Positions 44,143-54,632 of a stretch of 64,000 nucleotides of DNA are shown one piece after another. The stretch spans positions 7,367,210-7,431,209 of the forward strand of contig JAQFVV010012422.1 of NCBI GenBank assembly GCA_028023455.1. Reading direction: 5' to 3'. The stretch comes from Epiperipatus broadwayi (lineage: Eukaryota > Onychophora > Udeonychophora > Euonychophora > Peripatidae). The stretch's first letter is position 1; each line of letters begins with the position of its first letter. Position numbers and translations under genes: made by a program. Below the pieces are notes generated by a model. The model had not been told where the DNA came from, did no database searches, and saw only the letters and a list, made by a program, of their open reading frames with translations.

Positions 44143-44184
44143 ACCTCACTGATGACGCTAGAAGCAGAAACCGCGGTCTGAGGT
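44143..44184 (+). ncRNA. Hammerhead ribozyme motif (family B, right arm)
   Basis: Stem I ACCUCA (44143-44148) pairs fully with UGAGGU (44179-44184). Core CUGAUGA lies at 44149-44155, stem II GCU (44157-44159) pairs with AGC (44163-44165) over an AGA loop, with a C-A mismatch at 44156/44166. GAAA is at 44167-44170, CCGCGG at 44171-44176 and UC at 44177-44178, with predicted cleavage after 44178. The 8-base palindrome ACCGCGGU would give a stable two-molecule stem III, while a one-molecule stem III would need a 2-base loop. This points to the dimeric hammerhead form. Confidence 0.84.
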
Positions 44185-44238
44185 TGAGGGTATTTTTGAA
44201 GCTTCATAAGAGTTTGTTTTTAACTTACTCTATATATA

Positions 44239-45380
44239 ACATTTGTAAATAGGAGCTTTATTAAAATTAGGTCATCTGACTTGATTTTTTATCAATTTAA
44301 ATTAAAATCTTTATGAATATACTAATTTTCTGATTATTAAATTGTATAAAATTATTCATATTCATGGGGGGGGGGGGTAACAATGTACTCTTAGAATTAA
44401 ATCACAAATTTTATTTTGAATGTGCATACACACGCCACACACATATATATATAACAAATAAATGTTCAATGCATAATGCCAAGTAGATAGATTTATTACA
44501 AGTTGAAATATTTGTGATATTAGGAGGCATGTTAATTAAAATGTAAAGGTAGCTGTACTTCTATATATAAATATATGAAGGCTCTCATAGCATGACATCA
44601 GGAGTATGCTTATGCCCTGGGTTTGAATGCAGATTATGTAAAATTAAATTTGCTTAACAAGCTTGGGATTTTTCTTATAAATATCCACCCTATATTTAAT
44701 CCAGCTAATCACATAATATGGATCAATAATTGATTCTCTAGCTATTATCAGCTAGCTGGTAAAATAAAAATGAAGAATAGCTCAACCCTCACTACCTGGT
44801 AAGTGCCAAGCTTGATGAGTACTATCTTTTTCTTTAGGTTTCTTCTCCATGAGAAATTGTTGGAAAAACCATTTCTATGCAATTATTTAAAGATTGTTGT
44901 TCCTTTATGTAGTAATTCAACTAAGTAAAGATGATCTCAATTGGGAATTAATCTTGGAATTCCAAAGTTTCAAGCAAAGTAGGAAACTAACAGTTTATTT
45001 CATAATTTTCCCTAAATGTTATACATAATATCTTGATATAATATCTGATTTTTAAAGTAAAGTATATAATAAAAAAGGTTCTATAATACGATATGGGTAG
45101 CTTTGTATTTGCAAAAAATTATTAAAATTAATATAAAAGGAATAGATACAACAGCCATTGCAATCATACATAATTTTTGACAACAGTAAATATTAAAGTC
45201 TGCAATAAAATAATTAAGTAGAAATATGAAATTTATTAACATATTTATACCAAAAACTAAGTTGTTTAAATACTTTATTTACTAAACATTTTGAATATTT
45301 GAAATAGTTTTTATCTAAATACAGCTAGCAGCAATAGATCTCGCTCTAGATGACAAACAATTATTGTTTTCAGGCAACAT
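44239..45380. other. Gene-less stretch
   Basis: A G run of about 12 lies at 44366-44377 and a TA run near 44443. No supported gene. The first 50 bp are shared with 38703-38745 and may belong to family B. Confidence 0.5.
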
Positions 45381-45572
45381 TTCATTTAAAATCTAGGTGC
45401 AGTGCTCTCAGATCCAAGGCTCCTCACTGATAAAGGCCACAAGCCAGAAACTGGTTTGGGGATATTGGATGAGTAGGGACTAGATAGGGATTTTATGCAC
45501 AAGCCTTCTGGAATCCATTGATTACTCTGTTTGGCACAGGGTGGCACTACTGTATGGAGAGAGTTTTGCCTA
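45381..45572 (+). repeat. Foldback family A, right half only
   Basis: ATCTAGGTGCAGTGCTCTCA (spacer, inverted relative to the full copy), then the ribozyme region and right arm through GGATATTGGATGAGTAGG, AAGCCTTCTGGAATCCATTG, GGCACAGGGTGGCACTACTG and GAGAGTTTTGCC. No left arm is present. The right arm is well conserved (about 90 percent by eye) relative to 10662-10817. Confidence 0.88.
45421..45463 (+). ncRNA. Decayed hammerhead motif (family A)
   Basis: Stem I UCCUCA/UGGGGA and stem II GGC/GCC are kept, as is GAAA, but the core is CUGAUAA (G8 lost) and the cleavage-site UC has become UU, with CUGG for CUAG. Expected inactive. Confidence 0.65.
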
Positions 45573-46288
45573 TTTTAACATTTCAGCTTCTGATATTATG
45601 AATATGGTGGCTTTTATCAATTTCCCCATCTGCATTCTATAGTTTGCATACTACTTTTAGTCATCTAAGCCATAGAAGAAATATTTATTAATGTAATAAT
45701 AATAATCAAAAAATGTATTAAAGCAATAATAATAATAATCGAATGATTTATTGCGTGGAGAAACCCAAAATAGGTTGCAATTTTAAATCTTGAACGTTAG
45801 TATACTATTCTGTCCCTGCTTTGAACCAGCCCAGATATTAATGCACTGAACATGGGGTGTTGAATTGTAATGGTTGGAATCACCTGCTTTTGGTATCAAT
45901 CAATAATATCACCAAATAAATCAGTCTTCTCAATTATTATCATATTTCTTACTATTTAATTATGGAGACTTGTACTTCAATTTTAAAAGAAATGCCTTAA
46001 AAATTTGAAAAAAACAATATATGTAAGTAAATATTTAATATGGTAACTTTCTTGGAAAGTCATTTGAAAAATTAAAGCTTTATAGTAGCAGATTTAGCAT
46101 TTAACAATTCAAATTGGATTTTAAAAAAAATCTTTCCTTAGTTGAAAATAGCCTGAAACCTTTCAATTTAAGTCCAATACTCTATTACTGTGCTAAAATA
46201 TACATGGAACGGTACCTGTATAGATGTGATAATGTTTCATACATTGGTCAGCAAAACTCATTTTTACCTTTTTATTACATATATATAT
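45573..46288. other. Gene-less stretch
   Basis: AATAAT microsatellite fragments at 45695-45740; no supported gene. Confidence 0.5.
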
Positions 46289-46865
46289 AAGTTCCAAATA
46301 ATTTTAATGGTAAAAATAATAAAATATATATATATATCTTAATTCAATAGCGCTTTCGATTATTTATTACATATATATATAAGTACTAAATAATTTTGAA
46401 GATAAAAATAATAAAGTACATATCTTAATTAATCTACAGTAGGCTTCGGATTATGTAGTAATCCTTATCAACTGTAATGTAATACCGAAGTTTAATATCA
46501 CGTGATTTTCCATGCATTGTGTATGTTGGTATTTGCTGCTTATCTATTTATTATATTATCTTTGAATCTATTTATCAATATTGCTTCCTTAATTTTTTCT
46601 TTTTATTATTTCCTTCCTTAATATTTTTGTACCTTTACATAATTTATATTATCCAAAATAATTGAATTAATTTTAAACATATAATAGACAAGCTTTTATT
46701 AGTGACATGCACAACTCATAGAAAAGCACGTGATATTAAACTTCCTACTAAACTTTAGTATTATTTTAAAGTTGATAAGGATTACTACTAATCAAAGCCT
46801 ACTGTTTGATTAAGATATATATTTTATTATTTTTACCTTTAAATGTATTTGGAACTTACATATAG
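46289..46865. repeat. Foldback family F with duplicated left end
   Basis: The right arm (46715-46865, ending AATGTATTTGGAACTTACA) mirrors a left arm at 46375-46530 that includes AATATCACGTGATTTTCCAT and GTAATCCTTATCAACTG. The outer part of the arm is present twice at the left (46289-46345 and 46378-46425, AAGTTCCAAATAATTTTAAT and AAGTACTAAATAATTTTGAA), separated by GCGCTTTCGATTATTTATTA. The spacer of about 185 bp is AT-rich. One arm keeps a decayed hammerhead with strong stems. Confidence 0.82.
46434..46477 (-). ncRNA. Decayed hammerhead motif (family F)
   Basis: On the minus strand: stem I UACAG/CUGUA (5 Watson-Crick pairs), core UUGAUAA (C3 and G8 changed), stem II GGAUUA/UAAUCC with a CUACA loop (6 perfect pairs), GAAG for GAAA, then CC and UA, which still fits the UH cleavage rule. 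Three core changes should abolish activity. The retained stems in the right order and spacing argue for descent from a hammerhead. The mirror arm at 46763-46806 is further decayed. Confidence 0.5.
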
Positions 46866-46986
46866 TATATATATATATATTTTTCATATGTCAAATACGT
46901 TGACCGGGAAGCGAACCCGTACCAGCTGCTTGGAAGACAGCTATGCTAACCACTAGGTCACCAACGCTTGACTACATATAGTATAT
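46857..46986 (-). mobile_element. tRNA-Gly(UCC)-like SINE with 14-bp target duplication
   Basis: The element (46871-46972) reads on the minus strand GCGTTGGTGACCTAGTGG, GCATAGCTGTCTTCCAAGCA, GCTGGTACGGGTTCGCTTCC and CGGTCAACGTATTTGACATA, then TGAAAAAT. TACATATAGTATAT flanks both sides (46857-46870 and 46973-46986). The D arm, CTTCCAA anticodon loop (TCC) and T arm are easily aligned to a tRNA-Gly. The ATTTGACATATG tail is shared with the copy at 4552. It abuts the right end of foldback F. Confidence 0.88.
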
Positions 46987-47394
46987 TTATAATGGATATT
47001 TATAGTTTTTACATATATATATAGTTAATTGGTGACACTCATTTACGATTATGATGAAAATAGTTGTACTAACAATGTGATAGGCAGAGTATATAATACA
47101 ATGACTAATCTTCAGATTTTTTTAGTGCCTAATCAAAAAGACTATATAAACGATTGTGAATTCAATTTTTTTTTTAATATAATGAAGCCTCTTCAAAATT
47201 TCTACAAAGCATAATGGGATTATGGTTATGTCAAAATGTATGTTTAACCTACTAACATGTATTACAGGACATAATCAGAACAATCTTTTTTAAACTTAAT
47301 TGACTTAAAACTGAATCTCATAATACAATCTATTCCAGATTATATTACACATATTTGAAAGATGTAAAATAAAACAAAAGTAAGTGGATGGTTT
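46987..47394. other. Gene-less stretch
   Basis: A plus-strand frame of 61 codons (47029-47214) has no motif I can name. Nothing else seen. Confidence 0.45.
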
Positions 47395-47770
47395 GGAAGT
47401 CATTTGTCAAAAGATTATTTGTCACTCAGGAGGTCATGTGACATTCAAAACTTTGGAAGTAACAGGACAGCTGCGACCCATGGAATAGATCTTGAATCTG
47501 CCATTCTACTAATGCACTAAACCACACTAAGTTTGTTGTTCAGAATATAATGTAATATTCTGTAATGATAACATTGACATATATAGATATACACACATGG
47601 GAATCAAATAGTTCATTGCTTGAAAGAGCATAATATTCAATGCTTAAATGTTTTTATGATCATTGCTTGAAAAATCACGTGATGTTCAAATATGAAATGA
47701 CGTCAATGTCTAGCACAAAGATCTTTAACCGTTGAGTTTGTTATCCTGCCACTGCATTGAATCATGAGGA
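47395..47770. repeat. Two SINE-like family 4 copies
   Basis: 47395-47530 (TTGTCACTCAGGAGGTCATG, AAACTTTGGAAGTAACAGGA, CTACTAATGCACTAAACCAC) and 47600-47770 (TTCATTGCTTGAAAGAGCAT, AAAATCACGTGATGTTCAAA, TATCCTGCCACTGCATTGAA) align with each other and with 18635-18782. They lie in the same orientation, about 200 bp apart, so either tandem insertion or duplication. Confidence 0.55.
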
Positions 47771-49534
47771 GAAGAGAATTGCTGAATATGATAACCAAGA
47801 TCTTGTCGTTGCAAATATTTACGATAATTTTATATTTAATGTAGGTCAAATTTTAAAATAAAAAAGGGGGTGGGGGTGGAGTGATAGACTATCTATTTGC
47901 ATGCAAAGTGAGAATTTGAATCCAGGTTAGGTAAAACTACAAAAAAATTGTTTAGGTTTTAATCAAGTTTAGGACTTTCTTTTTTTCCAGATAATTGGCC
48001 CATAGCCAGCACATTTATCCCTCTTACTACTAGTTAGTATATGGATATCTAGCTATTTCTAACTAGAAATAAAATAAATATGAAGGCACTTAAACGCTTT
48101 TCAACTTGCAATTGGCAACTCTGATAATAAATATTTTCTTTTTCATTGTTTTTTGATTGGGGGGGGGGGGGCTGTTTATCCGTAGTGCACGATTTAATTA
48201 AAGAGTGTTTAATCGTTTTTTAGACTTTGACAAATAAAATAATATATATTTTCATTTTTCTTTATCAAATATTTATATTATTTAAAATATCTTATATAAT
48301 TTTAATTTGCAAAAAGATATAAAAAATGATTATGGAGTTGTTAAATGTCATTAGTAGTTAAAATCAAGTTTTTCACCTTATTTTTTCTCATTGGGTTAGT
48401 GAACCTCGTACAACCTTGTTAAACGTGTCAATTTCAATTAATTTTTTTTTCTACTATAATAAAAATATCATTATTTTAACTTGTTATCAATTAGTTAATT
48501 ACTACGAAATAGTTTTTATACAGTTTTTAATAATGTTGATTTTTTTTTTCCTAATGTAAAAAAAAAAAACAAAAACAAACATCTTATTTCAATTGTTTAT
48601 TTTCTCATGTAATAATATTAAACTCCTTTCGTATAGAAAAAAAAAATTTCTGAATCATTAAAGAATATCTAAACATATAAACAATGTTTTTTTATTTGAT
48701 AATGTTTACTTTACCTTACACACCCGCAGATAAAATATATTAAAGACTACTGAAAAGTAAAAAAAAAATTAGCCTTTTCCAGAGAGAAACACAGCGTTAA
48801 TTATTAAACAAATCAACCATTGATTGTTGAGGATTTTTGTGGATTTCTGCCTCTGTTTACCTTCTGGCTAAGAATTTCTAGAAATCCATTTTTATAATTG
48901 GACGGAAAGATTGCTGTCTATCTGAAAAAAAATCAAAAATTTGTATTCTAGTTTGAAATTTTAAACTATTTATAAAAAATTAAAAATTTGTTTGGATTTG
49001 AACCCCGGTTAGAATACATAAGAATTTCAATTTTTCACCATCTCTTTCTATTTATGTTCATGATATATTTCCTAGGAATAACGATCTATATTATTTTTTC
49101 ATTTTAAACAAACAGTTAATTTTTTTTTTTTTGGGGGGGGAGTACGCCTTCTCCCTCCCGCCAATACGTATAATCATATGTTTGAAATATAAGATTGAGA
49201 TTAATCATAATTTTTAGAAAATGCATATACACTCATCGCCTTTTTATCATTATTTATGGTGACTTGTAATCTTCTGCAAATTATGGTTAAACTTATTTTA
49301 GCATAGCTATAAATGGTGCATAGCATATATATCAAAAATTATTTACCAAAGGCAGTTTTAACATCCAAAATGAAAATGCTTGACCAGGTCAGTCGTAATA
49401 GATGGTGCTTAGAAGAATCTTATTTATAATTTTAATGATTTCTGCTGTTTAGTAACGTAATTGCTCCTTTGTAAAAGATAACTAGAACGCTCAAGAATGT
49501 GGGCCGATTACTATCCTATGTAATATATAGGGTA
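47771..49534. other. Gene-less stretch with G runs
   Basis: G runs lie at 47866-47878 (interrupted), 48159-48171 and 49132-49140, each preceded by T-rich or A-rich sequence. Long A runs occur near 48560 and 48640. No supported gene. Confidence 0.5.
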
Positions 49535-49860
49535 TATGAGCACAAACTTTCACATGACCCACCACTCTCCACTCTACCTCATAACACTGATACACTTGAA
49601 CACATATATGTCGAAAAGATAATCACCAGTAAACGTATTTCATGCTAAACCAGTAATCACCAGTTGGTCCAGATTATCACCTCTACACATATATGCAATA
49701 AGTGCTCAGATATATATTAAGATAGCCAATCTTCATACTTTAATGGGCAGGCTTCAATACACTCCACACTCCAACTCTTCAACCATCCATCCAATTGAAA
49801 ATCTGATGATGGAATGCTCATAAGCCACCCTGGCGCTGAGATTCTAGTCACACCCATGAT
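49535..49860 (-). repeat. SINE-like repeat family 3, longest copy
   Basis: Contains in order the ACTTTCACATGACCCACCAC segment (as at 30640), CTGATACACTTGAACACATA, CAGTAATCACCAGTTGGTCC (as at 10955), GCAATAAGTGCTCAGATATA, and CTGATGATGGAATGCTCATA with GCCACCCTGGCG. This copy links pieces seen separately at 10935, 30586, 34597 and 60770 and so shows they are one element of about 300 bp. Confidence 0.7.
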
Positions 49861-50998
49861 GACTTAATGTCAATCTGGCCCTTCATATACAGGACATAAT
49901 CCATTTGATACATACACAAGGGATGGGCAGACATCTCTACTATGTAATAACTGAAATACAGGCTTATTATATACCTGTATCCTATGTAATGGAAATAAAA
50001 TACTGAGATAAATTTATGTTTGTGAGAATTTGAACCAGCATTTGGATTATCAAAATAGTGCCCTTCATTTTTAATTTTTACTATTAAAATGAACATAAAG
50101 AAAATCCATTATATTGTGTAATTATTAATGTAAATTTTCTATAATAGCTATTATATATATATAGTGTTTTTATTATTTTTATAATTTTAGTTTTTATGCA
50201 AAATAAACTCAAGTACAGAGCTCATCTTACTGTTAGAGTCCTCAAGTACTGAACGGTGGAATGATTTTCTGGTAGAAAGATAAACTGTAGATAAACAATA
50301 AACGGTGCCCAGCCAAAAATATTTTCTACTTCTTTGTAGAATAAGATGCTGGCTTATCAAATATATATATATATATTATCTTCAATATAAATAATTATTT
50401 TTTATTTCTATCTTTTGGATGTGTACTTTTTGAAAAATAGAGAAGATGAAAAAAAAACTATGAAGTCAACAATCCTGTTAAATATGCATTTTTGAAAAAT
50501 CTTAAGGATATATATATATATATATTATCCTACCTGGAGAAGTGGAATAATTAGTTTGCGAATAAAACAATTGGTTGAGTGAAGTAAAAGCACTAAGTTA
50601 ATGAAAAATACTAATTTCATCATTTCAGACTAAAATCTTAATTCTAATCACTGTATTGGTCTTGAGATGATGAAACAGCATATTGATAAAGATAGTCAGT
50701 GGTTTACTAAAATTAAAAATATATACTGCATAGATCTTAGCAGCCTACAATAAAGGTGGTCACAGGCTTGTTGTAGTTTATTTTAGTAATAGTGCTAATA
50801 ATGAAACCTGCAACACACAGGCTTATTGTTTAGGCATTGAAGTGGTTTTTAGCAGTCTTACTGTTTACTATACTTATGGTTTTAATTGTAGTAATGTCAG
50901 AAAATTTTAGAATTATAGGTATGGAAGGAAAAATTACTGATCATAAAACTATACTTTTCTATACTACCATGAAATGACTATTTCTTATGCTTATACAA
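49861..50998. other. Gene-less stretch
   Basis: Several TA runs (50150, 50362, 50511) but no supported gene. A minus-strand frame of 82 codons at 49848-50096 overlaps the repeat and has no motif. Confidence 0.5.
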
Positions 50999-51372
50999 GC
51001 TATTAAAACCTGAAAATTCTCTCACACTCTCCATACTACAGTACCAACCATACAAGCCAAAGACACCAAAATGTATAGATACTATACTGGATTTAGATCT
51101 GTATACAAAGAATGAGCTTTGATTGAAAACGTTATTGAGTTTTGATTTTGTATTTCAGGTTTTATAGTTAACTAATAAAGTAAAAGGTGGCTCATGGAGG
51201 ATTGCATGAGATCTAAAGATCTAGGTGCAGTGCTCTCAGATCCAAGGCTCTTCACTGATAAAGGCTTTAAGTTAGAAACTAGCTTGGAGATATTAGATTA
51301 ATAGACACTAGTTAGGGATTGCTATGGCTTGCACTGGGTGGTATTTTGTATGAAGTGAGTTGCCACTGTTTT
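50999..51372. repeat. Foldback family A, strongly diverged copy
   Basis: The left arm is barely visible (CTCTCCATACTACAGTACCA at 51026-51045). The centre GAGGATTGCATGAGATCTAA, AGATCTAGGTGCAGTGCTCT and the right arm GGCTTGCACTGGGTGGTATT are clear. Oldest of the five copies by divergence. The hammerhead at 51250-51290 has CTGATAA for CTGATGA and a broken stem II. Confidence 0.78.
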
Positions 51373-53323
51373 ATTCTATACTATCTAATTTACGACTTGA
51401 AATTTTAAACACTTTAGGTTTTGAAGGCAGATTACCTAATTGTCTAACATGGAGAAATAAGTAAATCTATTATCTTATTTACTTTTGTTGATTTTTTATT
51501 TGCTTGTTTTTTATATATAAAAAACAGTTCTGACTATTGTTTATTGTTGTCATTGTTGTTTTTTGGAAAATATTGCTATTATCAGAAATAATAATTGTTC
51601 CTATTAAAAGCAGTTATTTTTAATCTCCACTACATTCATATGTTGTGAGCTTAAATGATCAATATATAGTAGGTTGTATTGTACTAAAAAATTCCAAACT
51701 ATAGGAGTGTTTTTAAATATCAGATTATTAACGTAAACAGAGTAAAGAAGAAATAGCTGCAAATACATGAATGTATTAATTCTAATTATATACCCTAGTT
51801 TTCATTGATGAAAGCAAAAGGCAGAAACCAGTCTAATGATGAGGATTTACCTAGTCGCACTATACCATCTAGTATCGAATGGTTATTCAAGTTTGCAGAT
51901 AAATGTTTATAGAGAAGTGTGAAGATAACTTCTTTGGAAATATATGGATATCATATGATGTTGCATTTTGCTATATACATAACCTATTAAAAAATAATGC
52001 ATGTAAATCTATATTGAAGCATATCTGTAACATTATATAATAATCTGGACTTAGTTGTTAAGAGGGTTATCGCAGTTGGCGGTATTATTTTCCTCTGATT
52101 ACCTATAAAAAAAATATTCTTAGCTAAAAATGTTACCGTCTGAGAAGTTTTCTATAACATAAATAAACATTATTGTTCTTTTTTTATACTGCAAATCTTT
52201 TTTTTTTTTTTTTAAATTTAAAAAAAAAAAAAAACTTTTTAACTTTTTGCCTATTAAAGCTATTTCAAAAGGGAAAAATTAATTTTGAAATTATAAAATA
52301 AAGCATATAATTTTCTAGAAATACATGACTCATTTTACTACACCAGAATGCTCTTTACTTTTTCTTTTAACTCTTCATAAGTACAATACATACCGTATAT
52401 AAAAAGAGAAAGTCAGATAGATTGATTTTTTGCTTGACAAGTTATGCAAGACTTACTTGGCAAGTAGACACCTACCATCTTTTTGGAAAATATTTTTAAT
52501 GGAATGCATTGATTTTTTTTGTTTTATTTACTCTTTGTCTAAAGGCAGGGTGTTTTAATTAGGCAATGCTATAGTTAAATCTCATTTGATCATCATCAGT
52601 ATTCTCGCTATTATTTGCTTCCCCTCCCTCCAACAAAGTTCGAATTTGAAAGATGCATCACACGTTCACTTTATTAATGCTTTTAAATCATTATACCCAT
52701 TAAATGATTTAAATTAATAGTAATAATAATCTTTAAATTACTATATACTAAGTACTGGTAAACTACCACCAACATCATACAACTTTTTAATTTAATTTAA
52801 CTCATACTCATATGCTTTCCAAAACAGTTTTACTCACTCTACTCTAGAGCCATCTATTGTAAGCCTGAAAAATTAATAAACAAGTATATAGTATAGTTTC
52901 ATAACATCAACGTGCCCATTCTACCTTCGTCATTGAGATCTTGGAGTTCATTGGTGAACTAATTAATATACGTATGCTTCAAGCAGCCACCTTTTATTCT
53001 TTTACTAATAAATTGAAATTTTAAAAAAATCCTAAGGTTTTGAATTTTGTGAGCTCATTTGCATAGTTATATTATATATATTTGAAATGTCCCGTAGCTA
53101 TATTATTTCAGCCACACTCCTTTAAATAAAAAAAAGCTAAAATTTTAGCACCACTTTCATATATTTATATATATAATACCAAATAACTTTATATATATAT
53201 ATATATAGTACATATGAGCAAAAAGGATGCTGTTTAGGTTAGGGTGGCAATTTTCTAATAGGGATTTATATGTTGAGATTCTCTTAATATTTTATTTGAA
53301 ATTTATTGAATGAAATTACTAAT
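51373..53323. other. Gene-less stretch
   Basis: No supported gene. At 51808-51850 TTGATGA, GGCAGAAACCAGTCTAATGA faintly recalls a hammerhead but stem I does not pair. A T run facing an A run at 52198-52233 forms a simple hairpin. AT-rich elsewhere. Confidence 0.5.
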
Positions 53324-53417
53324 TATAAAATCTATAAAATTATTCGTAAATATTAACAGAAAACGAGGTTTATAAAATCTATAAAATTATTCGTAAATAT
53401 TAACTGAAAACGAGGTT
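53324..53417. repeat. 47-bp tandem duplication
   Basis: TATAAAATCTATAAAATTAT, TCGTAAATATTAACAGAAAA and CGAGGTT (53324-53370) is repeated at 53371-53417 with a single change (AACAG to AACTG). Very recent. Confidence 0.93.
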
Positions 53418-53528
53418 TTACAATAATGTATATTTAAAATCAAAGAGAAACTTTATTAACTTCAAGTATAATTAAATTGGAAAATAATAAATAATTAATG
53501 ATCTCAGGGTTTAAAATAATATTAATAT

Positions 53529-54115
53529 GCTGAACTAGATTTTTCCATTTTCCCAAGATGCAATTCATGCTGTCTAGTATTTTTCAATTTTCTCAATTCA
53601 TATTGAAATAGTTTTTCCCATTTCCCCCAGATGCATTTCATGCTGACCAGTAGTATTATTCTGTTTTCCCAAGATGAAATTCATGGTGAACTAGTATTTT
53701 TCCATTTTCCCAAGATCCAATTTCTGCTTATTAGTATTTTTTCCAAGATGCAATTCATACTAACTAGTATTTTTCCATTTTCTCAAAATGAATTCATTCT
53801 GAATTAGTATTTTTCTTCATTTTCCCAAGATGCAATTTATGCTGAACTATTATTTTTCCATTTTCCCAAGATGCAATTCATGTGGAACTACTTTTTTCTA
53901 TTTTCCCAAGATGCAATTCATGGTGACTAGTGTTTTTTCATTTTCTCAAGATTCAATTCTGGATGACTACTATTTATCCATTTTTCCAATATGGAATTCA
54001 TGCTGAATTAGTATTTTTCCATTTTCACAAGATGAAACTCATTCTAACTTGTAATTTTCCAAGATGCATTTCATGCGATTGAGTATTTTTTCATTTTCCT
54101 AACCATACTGAGTAA
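53529..54115. repeat. 41-bp minisatellite, ~14 diverged units
   Basis: The consensus is TGAACTAGTATTTTTCCATT followed by TTCCCAAGATGCAATTCATGC. Units vary in length from about 28 to 45 bp through internal deletions and differ by many substitutions, so the array is old. The consensus contains stops in every frame, so it is not coding. The array has no long inverted component. Confidence 0.92.

Positions 54116-54632
<517 letters not shown>

Larger units (their letters stand above)
43785..44238. repeat. Foldback family B, full copy with two hammerheads
   Basis: Arms of about 165 bp (43785-43952 and 44074-44238) are virtually identical in inverted orientation: TATATAGAGTAAGTTAAAAA at the left end, TTTTTAACTTACTCTATATA at the right. 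The spacer of about 120 bp contains the short palindrome CTGAACTTAGTTCAG and CATTTAAATG. Each arm has one intact hammerhead core, on opposite strands. The high arm identity means a young element or frequent arm conversion. No coding frame. AACTAGTTCTAGTATTTTTA adjoins the ribozyme on each arm. Confidence 0.94.

Noticed and set aside
51803-51850. TTGATGA ... GCAGAAACCAGTC as a further hammerhead
   Set aside because: The first core base is changed, stem I does not pair and stem II is ambiguous. It may be a remnant, but the evidence is too thin.
53529-54115. CRISPR-like array
   Set aside because: Repeats are contiguous and diverged, without regular unique spacers, in eukaryotic-type DNA; it is a minisatellite.
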